Shown piece by piece: positions 17,312 to 26,277 of a DNA stretch of 64,000 bases. The notes under the pieces were generated by a model. It searched no databases and was not told the DNA's origin. It saw only the letters and a list, made by a program, of their open reading frames with translations. Position 1 is the first letter of the stretch; each line of letters starts with the position of its first letter. Source of the stretch: Streptomyces galbus (GTDB taxonomy: Bacteria > Actinomycetota > Actinomycetes > Streptomycetales > Streptomycetaceae); assembly GCF_005280195.1 (NCBI RefSeq), contig NZ_SZPR01000030.1, positions 1 to 64,000 of the forward strand, written 5' to 3'. A program made the position numbers and the translations under genes.

Positions 17312-19129
17312 TCAGCCGAAGTAGGCGTCGAAGGTCTTCTGGAACTCCCCGTTCGCGAAGCGGTCCCAGTTGATCGACCACGTCATCAGGCCCCGCAGCG
17401 CCGGCCAGGTCCCGTGGGTGGCGTAGGAGCCGCAGCCGGTCTTCTTCGTCAGGCAGTCCAGGGTCTTGGTGACCTCGGCCGGGGAGACGTAGCCGTTGCC
17501 GGCGTTCGTGTAGGCCGGCATGCCGATCGCGACCTGGTCGGGGCGCAGCGGCGGGAAGACGTTGTTCGGGTCGCCGGCCACCGGGAAGCCGGTGAGCAGC
17601 ATGTCGGTCATGGCGATGTGGAAGTCGGCGCCGCCCATGGAGTGGTACTGGTTGTCCAGGCCCATGATCGGGCCCGAGTTGTAGTCCTGGACGTGCAGCA
17701 GGGTCAGGTCGTCGCGCAGGGCGTGGATGACCGGGAGGTAGGCGCCGCAGCGCGGGTCCTGGCCGCCCCACTTGCCGGTGCCGTAGAACTGGTAGCCGTT
17801 CTGCACGAAGAAGGTCTCCGGGGCCATCGTGAGGACGAACTTCGTCCCGTACTTGGCCTTCAGGGTCTTCAGGGCCGAGATCAGGTTCACGACCACGGGC
17901 GTGGTGGGGTTCTTGAAGTCCGTGTCGTTCGCGTTCAGCGACAGGGAGTGGCCCTCGAAGTCGACGTCCAGGCCGTCCAGGCCCCAGGTGTCGATGATCT
18001 TGGAGACGGAGGAGACGAAGGCGTCCCGGGCGGCCGTCGTGGTGAGCTGGACCTGGCCGTTCTGGCCGCCGATCGAGATGAGCACCTTCTTGCCGGCGGC
18101 CTGCTTGGCCTTGATCGCGGCCTTGAAGTCGGCGTCGCTCTCCACGCCGGGGCACTCGGTGACCGGGCAGCGGTTGAAGCGGATGTCGCCGGAGGTGACC
18201 GAGGTCGGCTCGCCGAAGGCCAGGTCGATGACGTCCCAGCTGTCGGGGACGTCGGCGAGGCGGGTGTAGCCGGCGCCGTTGGCGAAGCTGGCGTGCAGGT
18301 AGCCGACGAGGGCGTGGGCGGGCAGGTCGGACGGGCCGCCGCCGCCGGTGCCGGTGCCTGCGCTGGTGGTGGCGGTGACGGCCGCGGACTTCGCGGACTC
18401 GCCGGCGGCGTTGGCCGCGGCCACCTGGAAGCTGTACGCCGTCGAGGCCGTGAGGCCGGACACGGTCGCCGAGGTGCCGGTCACCGTCTGGGCCCGGGTG
18501 CCGTCGCGGTAGAGGACGTAGCTCGTCGCGCCGCTGACCGCCGACCAGGACAGGCCCACGGAGGACGAGGTGACCGAGGTGGTCCTGAGGCCGGCCGGGA
18601 CGGCGGGCGGCTGGCCCGTGCCGGTGCCGCCGGGGCCGACGAGGGTGATGTCGTCGGCCTGGTAGGCGCCGGTGCCGTACCAGCCGTGGGTGTAGAGGGT
18701 GACCTTGGTGGTGGCGGGGCCGGTGCGGAAGGCGGTGCTCAGTTTCTGCCAGTCGGGGGCGGACTGGGTCCAGGCGGAGACGTCGGTGGTGCCGGTGCCG
18801 CTCGCGCCGAGGTAGACGTAGGAGCCGCGGACGTACCCCGACAGGGTGTACTGCGCGTCGGGCTGGACGGTCACCGTCTGGGAGCACTGGGCGTTGTCGC
18901 TGCCCGCCGGGGTGGCCTGCAGCGCCGAACGCCCGCTGTGCACGGGTGAGTCGACGGTCGTGCCGGCCGTGCAGGTCCACCCGGTCAGACCGGACTCGAA
19001 GCCGCCGTTGATCGCGACGTCCGCGTCGGCCGCGCCGGCGGGCGAGGAGAGCGCGGTGAGGGCGGGCACGGCCAGCAGGGCGGCCGTGAGCGCGGCGAGG
19101 ACGGATCTGGGACGTCGGGCGCGGTCCAC
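17312..19129 (-). CDS. Secreted GH18 chitinase with carbohydrate-binding and FnIII domains
   Basis: A 605-residue exochitinase-type enzyme that hydrolyses chitin outside the cell. In order: a Sec signal peptide (residues 1-33, ending SSPAGAADA), a CBM4/9/16-like beta-sandwich domain (about 35-165, NGGFESGLTGW), a FnIII module (about 172-257), a Gly-rich linker and the GH18 barrel (about 270-605). The catalytic motif LDGLDVDFEG has Asp385, Asp388, Asp390 and acid Glu392. The GTG at 19129 follows GGAGG by five bases; longer starts lack a site. A DasR-type element lies in its promoter (19176-19191), so control by N-acetylglucosamine is expected. Confidence 0.93.
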   Translation of the reverse strand: MDRARRPRSVLAALTAALLAVPALTALSSPAGAADADVAINGGFESGLTGWTCTAGTTVDSPVHSGRSALQATPAGSDNAQCSQTVTVQPDAQYTLSGYVRGSYVYLGASGTGTTDVSAWTQSAPDWQKLSTAFRTGPATTKVTLYTHGWYGTGAYQADDITLVGPGGTGTGQPPAVPAGLRTTSVTSSSVGLSWSAVSGATSYVLYRDGTRAQTVTGTSATVSGLTASTAYSFQVAAANAAGESAKSAAVTATTSAGTGTGGGGPSDLPAHALVGYLHASFANGAGYTRLADVPDSWDVIDLAFGEPTSVTSGDIRFNRCPVTECPGVESDADFKAAIKAKQAAGKKVLISIGGQNGQVQLTTTAARDAFVSSVSKIIDTWGLDGLDVDFEGHSLSLNANDTDFKNPTTPVVVNLISALKTLKAKYGTKFVLTMAPETFFVQNGYQFYGTGKWGGQDPRCGAYLPVIHALRDDLTLLHVQDYNSGPIMGLDNQYHSMGGADFHIAMTDMLLTGFPVAGDPNNVFPPLRPDQVAIGMPAYTNAGNGYVSPAEVTKTLDCLTKKTGCGSYATHGTWPALRGLMTWSINWDRFANGEFQKTFDAYFG

Positions 19130-19175
19130 AAGGGCCTCCGGGGTCGGGGGAGTTGGAGGGGCGCAGCGCACACAA

Positions 19176-19202
19176 CTTGGTCCAGACCAATCCTGTTGTC
19201 AA
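19176..19202 (-). promoter_or_regulatory. Chitinase promoter with DasR-type (dre) operator
   Basis: On the minus strand a perfect TTGACA (-35, 19197-19202) is followed by ATTGGTCTGGACCAAG (19176-19191). The known DasR responsive element is AGTGGTCTAGACCACT, and this site keeps the TGGTC-x2-GACCA core with a matching palindrome. The operator fills the space between the -35 and the expected -10, so DasR bound there would block RNA polymerase. The -10 itself (CAAGTT or near) is weak. The site is also about 130 bases from the divergent esterase start. Confidence 0.7.
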
Positions 19203-19321
19203 GACGTCCGGGCGCTGTCCGTGCGGGGACCGGACGCGGTGCGGGCCCCCAGGCGGGGCGCGCCGATTGTGGGGCCGCACTCCATATCGGGGGGTGGCCC
19301 CCGCTCCTACCGTCCCTGCGC

Positions 19322-20314
19322 ATGACACCGACCAGAGCCGCACACCACCGCATCGCCGCCGTGCTCGCGACGCTGCTCGTCGCCCTGAGCCTCGGCCTGT
19401 TCACGCCCGGCAGGGCCGCCGCGGCCTCCCTGCAGGAGGTCACCGGTTTCGGCACGAATCCCGGTGCCCTGCGCATGTTCCGCTACGTGCCCGACGGGCT
19501 GCCCGCCGGCCGGCCCGTGGTCGTCGCCCTGCACGGGTGCACCCAGAACGCCGCCGGGTACAGCGCCGGCACCGGCTGGCTGCAACTGGCCGACCGCTGG
19601 GGCTTCTCCGTGGTCCTGCCGCAGCAGCAGAGCGCCAACAACGCCTCGTCCTGCTTCGACTGGTTCCAGAGCGGCGACATCCAGCGCGGGCAGGGCGAGG
19701 CCGCCTCCGTCGCGCAGATGGTCGACCGCCACCTCGCCGACGTCGGCGCGGACGCCTCGCGCGTGTACGTCACCGGTCTGTCGGCGGGCGGCGCGATGAC
19801 AGCCGTGATGATGGCGGCCTACCCGGAGAAGTTCGCCGCCGGCGGGATCGTCGCCGGGCTGCCCTACGGCTGCGCGCAGGCCGCCGGGTCGCCGTACGTG
19901 TGCATGTACGTCGGCGCCGCCCAGACCCCGCGCCAGTGGGGCGACCGGGTGCGCGCCGCCCGCCCCGGTTACCCGGGTCCCTGGCCGAAGCTGACCGTCT
20001 TCCAGGGCAGCGCCGACTACACGGTCAAACCGGTCAACATGACCGACCTGGTCGAGCAGTGGACCGACGTCCAGGGCGCCGACCAGAGCGCCGACGCCGG
20101 CGACACCGTCGCCGGGTACCCGCACCAGGTGTACCGGGCGCCGTCGGGCGCCGCCGTGGTGGAGACCTACAGCATCACCGGCATGGGGCACGGCCAGCCC
20201 GTCGACCCCGGCAGCGGTCAGACGCAGTGCGGGACGGCCGGCGCCTACCTGCTGGACGTCGGCCTGTGCGCGGCGTACCGGATGGGGGCGGCCTGGGGAC
20301 TGGGGCCGGCGTGA
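19322..20314 (+). CDS. Secreted PHB-depolymerase-type esterase
   Basis: A 330-residue extracellular alpha/beta hydrolase of the LpqC/PHB depolymerase (CE1-like) family, acting on polyesters or feruloyl/acetyl esters. The signal peptide spans residues 1-36 (ALSLGLFTPGRAAAAS). The oxyanion segment is VVALHGCTQNA, the nucleophile Ser154 lies in TGLSAGGAMT, and the late His is in SITGMGHGQP. Conserved Cys pairs (SSCFDWF, PYGCAQ) fit the family. The ATG at 19322 has only a poor ribosome site. It is divergent from the chitinase and may share its regulatory region. Whether polymer or plant ester is the substrate cannot be told. Confidence 0.88.
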   Translation: MTPTRAAHHRIAAVLATLLVALSLGLFTPGRAAAASLQEVTGFGTNPGALRMFRYVPDGLPAGRPVVVALHGCTQNAAGYSAGTGWLQLADRWGFSVVLPQQQSANNASSCFDWFQSGDIQRGQGEAASVAQMVDRHLADVGADASRVYVTGLSAGGAMTAVMMAAYPEKFAAGGIVAGLPYGCAQAAGSPYVCMYVGAAQTPRQWGDRVRAARPGYPGPWPKLTVFQGSADYTVKPVNMTDLVEQWTDVQGADQSADAGDTVAGYPHQVYRAPSGAAVVETYSITGMGHGQPVDPGSGQTQCGTAGAYLLDVGLCAAYRMGAAWGLGPA

Positions 20315-20349
20315 GACGAAGCCGTGGTCGGACGCGGGCGCTCCCGACC

Positions 20350-20367
20350 TTTCGACGGTCTTCGAAA
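20350..20367. promoter_or_regulatory. Inverted repeat upstream of secreted hypothetical gene
   Basis: TTTCGA (20350-20355) and TCGAAA (20362-20367) form a perfect six-base inverted repeat with a six-base spacer, in a locally A/T-richer stretch about 105 bases before the GTG at 20472. It resembles a regulator-binding site, but I cannot name the protein. Confidence 0.3.
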
Positions 20368-20471
20368 TCATTGCCGGCCGCGGAGCGGTCACGCGAGTAT
20401 CTGGCGGCGACATCGAAGTGACGCTGTCGCGCCGGGACGGGTGACCGGCCGGGACACGGCAGGGGGCAGCA

Positions 20472-21410
20472 GTGAGGGCATTCCGGCGGACTTCCGGCGC
20501 GCGTCGCCGATGTGTCGTGGGTGTCGTGTGTGCGGGCGCAGCCCTGGTCGTAGCGGGCGGCGTCCACACACTCGCTGCTTCCCCGCCTGCCGCCTCGGCT
20601 GCTGCGGAGCGAGAACCGCGTGAGCCGTCGCGGCAGGAGGCGAGCCTCCTGCACGAAGCGGGCCAGATTCTGCTGCGGGACTGCATGCGGCGGAAGGGCT
20701 TCGACTACCAGCCGGTCAAGGAGAACCCGGTTCCGCAGGCTCGGGAGTTCCCGTATGTGCTCGACGACGTCGCGTGGGCCCGGGAACACGGCTACGGCTC
20801 GGGCATCCAGCACGCGCTGTCCGAGCTGAGGAGAACGGACGCCAACCAGCGGTACTTTCGCGGGCTGCCGGCCGGGCGGCGGGCGGCGGCGCTCGCGGCG
20901 GCCAATGGTTCCCCTCCCCTGACCGTCACGGCCAGGGCCCCCGACGGCATGGTGTACCAACGCAGTCCCGCGGGCTGTCAGTCGCAGGCCGACGCAACGC
21001 TCTACGGAAACCTGCAGGAGTGGTTCCGGGCCAAGGTCACCGCCGACGCGCTGACGGAGATCCGCCATGCCAAGGTCAGCGGGGACCCAAGGTTCGCCAA
21101 GGCCCTCAAGCCCTGGTCCGCGTGCATGCGGGCAGCCGGTCACCCCGCTGCCAGCCCGGCCGACCTGCGCGCTGCGGCAGGTTCGCGCACGCCCCCTCTT
21201 GCCCGGGGCGAGGAGATCGCCCTCGCCGTCACCGAGGCGCGGTGCGCCCGCGGTTCGGGCCTGGCCGAAACGGCACGGGCCCTGGACCTGCAGTACGCCC
21301 GCAGCCTGGCCCGGCAGTACCACCGGGCCGTGCGCAGCTACCGGGAACTGCAGCTGAACGCACTGTCCCGTGCCCGCGACCTCACACGGGAGGCCGGCAC
21401 ACCCTCATGA
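20472..21410 (+). CDS. Secreted hypothetical protein
   Basis: A 312-residue exported protein. Residues 1-45 are a basic start followed by CVVGVVCAGAALVVAGGVHTLA, a signal peptide or anchor, then SAAAEREPREPSRQ. The mature part is helical and charged with four Cys residues (LRDCMRRKGFDY, PAGCQSQAD, WSACMRAAGH, EARCARGSG), spaced as if forming two disulphides. This Cys pattern is common in unnamed Streptomyces secreted proteins. The GTG at 20472 follows GGCAGGGGGCAGCA. It runs into the next gene with 32 bases between, so the two may be co-transcribed. Confidence 0.65.
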   Translation: MRAFRRTSGARRRCVVGVVCAGAALVVAGGVHTLAASPPAASAAAEREPREPSRQEASLLHEAGQILLRDCMRRKGFDYQPVKENPVPQAREFPYVLDDVAWAREHGYGSGIQHALSELRRTDANQRYFRGLPAGRRAAALAAANGSPPLTVTARAPDGMVYQRSPAGCQSQADATLYGNLQEWFRAKVTADALTEIRHAKVSGDPRFAKALKPWSACMRAAGHPAASPADLRAAAGSRTPPLARGEEIALAVTEARCARGSGLAETARALDLQYARSLARQYHRAVRSYRELQLNALSRARDLTREAGTPS

Positions 21411-21442
21411 ACCCGACATCCGCAGCAACGGGAGGACAGAAC

Positions 21443-21871
21443 ATGGGCACAGTACGCAGCGCTCTGATCGGCGCGGCTCTCGCCATGGTGACAGTGGCGG
21501 CCACACCGCTCGCCGCCCAGGCATCGGAACCCGTTCCCCTGCCCTCACAGGAGCCGCCCGCCGACGGCCTCCTCCACGTCTACTACAACACCGGTTATTC
21601 GGGATGGTGCGACGACTGGTCGGGAGAGGCCCCGGACTGGGGCAGCTGCCGCAACCAGGTGAGCTCGCTGTGGAACAACGGCTACCCCGGCAACCTGGAC
21701 GACGTCTGGGTGTACTGGGGTCTGAACTACACAGGCGCGCGCCGGGGCGTCCACAACGGCATCGGACTCAGCGACCTGCGCCAGTGGACCTTCGACGCGA
21801 ACACGGGCCCCGGTGCCGGGGAGTGGCTCAACGACAACATCTCCTCGCACCGATGGACGAACCTGCCCTGA
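21443..21871 (+). CDS. Secreted peptidase inhibitor family I36-like protein
   Basis: A 142-residue exported protein. The signal peptide covers residues 1-29 (LIGAALAMVTVAATPLAAQA). The mature part looks like the beta/gamma-crystallin-like I36 inhibitor fold: LHVYYNTGYSGW, an Asn/Gly-rich middle (SLWNNGYPGNLDDVWVYWG) and a closing NDNISSHRW. Family I36 includes SMI, the Streptomyces metalloproteinase inhibitor, but I cannot show inhibition here. The ATG at 21443 has GGAGGA seven bases upstream, better than the in-frame ATG at 21408, which overlaps the previous gene. Confidence 0.7.
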   Translation: MGTVRSALIGAALAMVTVAATPLAAQASEPVPLPSQEPPADGLLHVYYNTGYSGWCDDWSGEAPDWGSCRNQVSSLWNNGYPGNLDDVWVYWGLNYTGARRGVHNGIGLSDLRQWTFDANTGPGAGEWLNDNISSHRWTNLP

Positions 21872-21895
21872 GCCTGCCGCACTTCGGGGGCCGAC

Positions 21896-22897
21896 GTGTT
21901 GACGTTCCATTTCACGGGCGCGGACATCGCCCGCGTACGGGTGGCGAGCAGACCGGATCCGATGTGGGAGCTGCTGCTCAGTCTGCATCTGCTCAGGGGG
22001 GACGACGGCGCGGTCGTCTTCGGACCGTGGAAGCGGCAGGTGCGGTCGCGGCTCGCCGCAGGCGTCCCCATGCTCTTCGACCTCGCCCCGCCCCGGGGCT
22101 ACTCGGCCGACTTCCTCACCCCCTCCCCCAGCGGGGAGGGTCTGGAGGCGGGACTCGACGCCCTTTTGTCCACTCCGCGCCCCGTGCTGCGCCGGGACAC
22201 CGGGAGGCTGGCCGCCGCTCGGCGTCCCGGCACCTGGACGCGGTCCCTGGCCGAGGGGGACCTGGACACCCTGCACCGCCTGGATGGGATCCTGCGCTCC
22301 TACTTCGCCGCCGCCCTGCGGCCCTACTGGTCCCGGGTGCACACGGCTTTCACCCGGGACCGTGAGCTGCGGGTGCGGGCCGTGGCGGACGGGGGCGTCG
22401 AGGGCATGCTGACCGGCCTGCACCCGGATCTGCGCTGGCGGTCCGGTCTGCTCACCATGGCCAGCGCCTGCGACCGCGACATCCACCTCGGCGGGCGCGG
22501 CCTGGTCCTGCTGCCGTCGTTCTTCTGCTGGCGCGCTCCTATCACCCTGCGCGATCCCGGCATGCCGCCGGTGATCGTCTACCCAGTGGCCCACGACCTG
22601 GGCTGGGCGCAGCCGAACGCCGAATCGCGCGATCCGCGGCTGGCCCTGCGCACCCTCCTGGGCCGCACCCGCGCCGATCTGCTCGCCGCCCTCACCGCGG
22701 GTGGCGGATCGACCGGGGAGCTCGCCCGGCGGCTCGTCGTCTCCCCCGCCTCGGTGTCGCAGCACACCACCGCGCTGCGTGACTGCGGGCTGATCGTCAC
22801 CCGGCGCCGCGGACCGGCCGTCCACCACAGCGCGACCCCGCTGGGGGAGGCGCTGGTGGACGGCCGCCCCGGCATCCCATCGGTCAGGGCCGGGTGA
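21896..22897 (+). CDS. ArsR-like winged-helix transcriptional regulator (DUF5937-type N-domain)
   Basis: A 333-residue cytoplasmic regulator. The N-terminal 240 residues resemble the DUF5937 ligand domain seen in Streptomyces ArsR-like proteins (opening LTFHFTGADIARVRVASRPDPMWELL-type layout). The winged helix is at about residues 255-320: TRADLLAALTAGG, STGELARRLVVSPASVSQHT and a recognition/wing part GLIVTRRRGPAVHHSATPLG. The GTG at 21896 is 24 bases after the I36 gene stop. No target is evident; autoregulation or control of neighbouring secreted genes is possible. Confidence 0.8.
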   Translation: MLTFHFTGADIARVRVASRPDPMWELLLSLHLLRGDDGAVVFGPWKRQVRSRLAAGVPMLFDLAPPRGYSADFLTPSPSGEGLEAGLDALLSTPRPVLRRDTGRLAAARRPGTWTRSLAEGDLDTLHRLDGILRSYFAAALRPYWSRVHTAFTRDRELRVRAVADGGVEGMLTGLHPDLRWRSGLLTMASACDRDIHLGGRGLVLLPSFFCWRAPITLRDPGMPPVIVYPVAHDLGWAQPNAESRDPRLALRTLLGRTRADLLAALTAGGGSTGELARRLVVSPASVSQHTTALRDCGLIVTRRRGPAVHHSATPLGEALVDGRPGIPSVRAG

Positions 22898-22908
22898 CGC
22901 GGCCGTGG

Positions 22909-23529
22909 TCAGGCGCCCAGGGTGAACACCCCCGCCCCCTGGCCCGGAGCCTGGGTCCAGCCTGTGATCCGCCGGGCGAGGCCGCGCAGCCGGGGATCAC
23001 CGGGTCGTACGGCGATCTGGAAGTGTGCCGCATGCGGCCGGCGCAGGTCGCCGCCCCAGGCCACCACCGCCCCGCACTCCTTGAGGATGTCGCGTACCAC
23101 GGCCAGTTGTGGGGGGAACAGCACGCCGGCCGCGGCCTGGGGGTAGGCGGCCGGGCGTATCTCGACGGCCGTGCCGGAGGCGTAGTTGGTGGTGTGTCCC
23201 GTCAGCCCCGCGGCGGGGCGGTGTCCGGCGAGTTCGTGGCGGGCCACCTCTTGGACCTCGTAGTGGAAGCGGCGGATGACGTGGACGAGCACCGTGGAGA
23301 CGTCGCCCTCCAGCAGGGAGACGCGGGCCGCGGTGCCCGGCACCGGCAGGGTGGCGATACCGGTGGTGGTGAGGGGCCATCCGTTGGCGCTGGTGGTCGT
23401 GGCCGCGGCGGCGGGAGCGGCCGACGGCAGGGTGGCACCGGCCGTCATCACCCCCGCCAGTGCGGTGAGCAGCAGGGTCCGCCGGGGCAGACCTCTGCCG
23501 CCCGGTCCGCCCGTGTTCCTGGCCTGCAT
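22909..23529 (-). CDS. Tat-exported M15-like (peptidoglycan peptidase) protein
   Basis: A 206-residue exported protein. The leader has a twin-arginine motif, GLPRRTLLLTALAG, and ends near SAAPAAAA. The mature part resembles the D,D-/L,D-carboxypeptidase M15 fold: FHYEVQEVARHEL, a His/Asp-type region ASGTAVEIRPAAYP and a closing WGGDLRRPHAAHFQIAV, where family M15 has its zinc-binding HFxI. Several expected ligands (the SxHxxGxAxD motif) are not seen in classic form, so activity is doubtful. It is 13 bases downstream of the large GH25-like gene on the same strand, which also concerns cell wall. Confidence 0.6.
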   Translation of the reverse strand: MQARNTGGPGGRGLPRRTLLLTALAGVMTAGATLPSAAPAAAATTTSANGWPLTTTGIATLPVPGTAARVSLLEGDVSTVLVHVIRRFHYEVQEVARHELAGHRPAAGLTGHTTNYASGTAVEIRPAAYPQAAAGVLFPPQLAVVRDILKECGAVVAWGGDLRRPHAAHFQIAVRPGDPRLRGLARRITGWTQAPGQGAGVFTLGA

Positions 23530-23542
23530 GCCGGGTCCCCTC

Positions 23543-25774
23543 TCAGCCGCGCAGGGCCGCGTTGTAGTGCTCGAATATGGCGTAGAGGTCGCGTGCCCGG
23601 CGGCCGTATTCGCCGGCGCCGTTGTACAGGGTGAGCACCGCGACGATCTCCTCGTCGGAGTAGCGCAGCCGGTCGGTGGTGATGCCCTTGAGGGCAGCGG
23701 ATTCGATGTGGATCAGCGGGACGGTGCTCACGTTGTAGTCGTCGTCGTTGCGCAGCCGGTCCCAGACCGCCCGGCGCGCCCGCCAGTCCTCCATGTCCTG
23801 GATCGTGCCCGCGATCACGTCCGCGCGGATGCAGTGGTTACGGGCCTTGATCGCGGTCCTGCCGAAGATCTGGGCGACGCCTGTGCTGGAGTCGTCCCTG
23901 ATCACGGCCGGCGGGGTGGGCGGTATCCCGACGGGGTTCTGCTCCCAGGCGGCATGCGCCTCCTCCCAGTCGAAGTAGGCAGCGACCAGCGCGTCCACGC
24001 CCTCGTCGGTGAAGTCGGCCTGGTACTCCCAGAAGATCACGGCCTGCATGAGCGACTTGCGCATCCGGAAGGACCGGGCGAGACCGGTGATCAGCGCGTC
24101 CATGGCGAGGACTTTGTCGATGCACTCCTCGGGGGTGCGGTCCCGGTACCAGTCGTCGTGTCCGTTGGCCACGATGTAGTGGACGAGGTCCGTGGCCAGG
24201 GCTCCCCGTTGGTTCATGTCGAAGGGCACGTCCAGCGCGGTGTCCGGGCCCCGGGGCGTGAACTGGGTCTGCCCGGTGTCGCGTCCGGAGGCGACGTCCT
24301 TGTCGATCTCGATGGACCCGGTGCCCGAGCCCACCGTGATCGTCGCGATCTGGTCGAAGGCCCAGTCCCTCGGCAGCGGGAAACCCAGGTTGCCGCTGTA
24401 GCCGGTGGACATGTCCGACACGAAACTGGCCACCGTCAGACCGGCCTTGGCGAGCCGGCTGCAGATGTTGCGGGGGGCGTAGACACCGACGCGGTACTCG
24501 CTGCCGTAGGCGGCCATACGGTCCGCCAGTGCGCGGAAGTGCGGCACGACCCGGCTGGTGATCTCCTCGTCGACGGCGTCGTAGTCGACGGAGAAGTAGA
24601 GGATGGTCCCGGCGCGGAAGCCGTGTCCTCGGGCCGCCTCCAGGGCCGCCAGGGCGTCCGTGGCACCCTGCTGCGCGTTGAAGTAGTCCGGATCGCCGCC
24701 GTTGGTCTGGTAGATCGGGAAGACCGACAGGCCGCCCGCGACGATGGTGGCGAGTTCACCGGGCTGGATCTTCTTGTTCCTCGGGTTGGTGACGTTGGCG
24801 TTGGTCAGGTACCGCCCCACCGTGGTGTATCCGGCGGCGCGCAGCGCCTGGGCGCGGGCCGGGGTGATCTCGGTGATGCAGTCCGCCGCGGTGCCGGGGC
24901 GGCTCGGGTCGCCGGTGCTGACCAGCAGTGAGGCCCAGGTGCGGAAGTCCGCGGTGCCGGTGGTGGGCAGCAGCTGGGCGAAGCGCTGGAAGTCCACGAC
25001 GGTGCTGAGCAGCGACCCGGAGTACACGCCGTCGAACGCCACGTCCCAGCCGTTGAACCGCATCGCCGCCTGGAACAGGTGCACGAACTGCCGGGCGCCG
25101 TCGGCCGAGCCGAGGCCGAGCATTGCCTGGGTCCTGATGCCGTCCTGCGTGCCGGGTCCGAAACGCCCGTTGGCGACGTCGTCGCTCATGCCGATCTCGT
25201 ACTGGAGGGCGAAGACCAGCGCCTTCTGCACGTCCCGGGAGAAGTTCCCGTCGGCCGGGCAGATGAAGAACTCCCGTCGTTGGACGTACCTCCCGTTCAG
25301 CCACTGCTGGATCTGGCGCACCTGCTGGGTGCCGTTGCCCACCCGCACGTACGGGTCCATCGTCAAAAGCGCTTTGAACACCTTGGGCTGCAGCCCGTTG
25401 CCCGGATAGGCCCCGCCCACGCCCATGTCGGACTTGAGTGCGGCGACCGAGTCCGCGGTCCTGCCGTTGTAGGTGCCGTCGATGCCGCCGCCGTCGTAGC
25501 CCTTGCAGTACAGGCCCGACTGGATGATCCGGTAGACGTTGCCGTGCCGGGTCAGGTCGTCGATCTGCGGCCCGAACCGGGACTGGAGCGTGCTCAGTGT
25601 CGTGGGACCGAAGGTGTCCGAGAGCGAGGTGATGCCCAGCTCGTACTGGAGTGCCCGGGTCAGGGCGTACATCACCGTCCAGCTGGTGCGCCCGTTGACC
25701 TCCACCTTCGGGATACCGGAGATGTTGTAGGAGTTGATGAACCGCTGCGCGAGTTCCACCATCTCGTCGGCCAT
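23543..25774 (-). CDS. DUF1906 glycoside-hydrolase-like protein with peptidoglycan-binding repeats
   Basis: A 743-residue protein. Residues 1-290 hold tandem peptidoglycan-binding-like repeats (ALQYELGITSLSDTFGPTTL, IDGTYNGRTADSVAAL, PADGNFSRDVQKAL, FDGVYSGSLL). Residues about 300-500 are a DUF1906/GH25-like barrel (RYLTNANVTNPRNKK, FPIYQTNG, GTILYFSVDYDA, VGVYAPRNIC, WAFDQIAT, EIDKDVASG). The C-terminal 240 residues contain helical lysozyme-like segments (MRKSLMQAVIFWEYQA). It should bind and perhaps cut cell-wall glycan. No signal peptide precedes MADEMVELAQRF, although the domains suggest an extracellular job. The Met at 25774 is the first in-frame start. Confidence 0.8.
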   Translation of the reverse strand: MADEMVELAQRFINSYNISGIPKVEVNGRTSWTVMYALTRALQYELGITSLSDTFGPTTLSTLQSRFGPQIDDLTRHGNVYRIIQSGLYCKGYDGGGIDGTYNGRTADSVAALKSDMGVGGAYPGNGLQPKVFKALLTMDPYVRVGNGTQQVRQIQQWLNGRYVQRREFFICPADGNFSRDVQKALVFALQYEIGMSDDVANGRFGPGTQDGIRTQAMLGLGSADGARQFVHLFQAAMRFNGWDVAFDGVYSGSLLSTVVDFQRFAQLLPTTGTADFRTWASLLVSTGDPSRPGTAADCITEITPARAQALRAAGYTTVGRYLTNANVTNPRNKKIQPGELATIVAGGLSVFPIYQTNGGDPDYFNAQQGATDALAALEAARGHGFRAGTILYFSVDYDAVDEEITSRVVPHFRALADRMAAYGSEYRVGVYAPRNICSRLAKAGLTVASFVSDMSTGYSGNLGFPLPRDWAFDQIATITVGSGTGSIEIDKDVASGRDTGQTQFTPRGPDTALDVPFDMNQRGALATDLVHYIVANGHDDWYRDRTPEECIDKVLAMDALITGLARSFRMRKSLMQAVIFWEYQADFTDEGVDALVAAYFDWEEAHAAWEQNPVGIPPTPPAVIRDDSSTGVAQIFGRTAIKARNHCIRADVIAGTIQDMEDWRARRAVWDRLRNDDDYNVSTVPLIHIESAALKGITTDRLRYSDEEIVAVLTLYNGAGEYGRRARDLYAIFEHYNAALRG

Positions 25775-25802
25775 GTGTGCCTCTTGTCCGTGGGGTGGGA
25801 CG

Positions 25803-26276
25803 TCAGACCCAGTCCTGGTAGATGCCGCCGTTGCAGCCGGTGGTGCGGAATCCGCTGTCGTCGCTGTCGTCGATGCAGTCGTCGGTGTACTGGTTGCGGA
25901 AGGTCAGGCGCACGGAGTGGTGGTGGACGACGTACCAGCTCACGTTCTCGGAGCTGTCGCAGAACTGGGTGCTGAACCCGGCGGGGCCGTCGTAGAGGCA
26001 GCGTCCGGTGGCCTTGTTCTGGAAGCGTCGGGTGCCGTCGTTGAAGACGTGGACGTCCCACTGCTGGTAGAGGCCGCTGTTGCAGGGGTACGTGCGGAAC
26101 CCGTACTGCTTGCTGTCGTCCATACAGCGCTGCGTGCCGAGGCTCTGGAAGGTGTTCACGACCAGGACGGTGGCGGCGCCGTCCTGGGATTCCTGCGCGG
26201 CTTCGGCGGTGCCGGCCGTGGTGACCAGTGCGCCCGCGCAGAGCAGGGCCGCCGCGGCCGTCTTGAGCGATTTCAT
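25803..26276 (-). CDS. Small secreted ricin-type beta-trefoil protein
   Basis: A 157-residue exported protein: signal peptide at residues 1-26 (AALLCAGALVTTAGTAEAA), then one beta-trefoil-like domain with recurring Cys pairs and QxW-type motifs (RCMDDSKQYGFRTYPCN, LYQQWDVHVF, GRCLYDG, DCIDDSDDSGFRTTGCN, IYQDWV). The internal repeat DDS..GFRT..CN occurs twice, near residues 50 and 140. Probably a carbohydrate-binding lectin with no enzyme part. The ATG at 26276 follows GGGGGAT. It lies 28 bases upstream of the DUF1906 gene and likely heads the same transcript. Confidence 0.78.
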   Translation of the reverse strand: MKSLKTAAAALLCAGALVTTAGTAEAAQESQDGAATVLVVNTFQSLGTQRCMDDSKQYGFRTYPCNSGLYQQWDVHVFNDGTRRFQNKATGRCLYDGPAGFSTQFCDSSENVSWYVVHHHSVRLTFRNQYTDDCIDDSDDSGFRTTGCNGGIYQDWV

Positions 26277-26277
26277 G

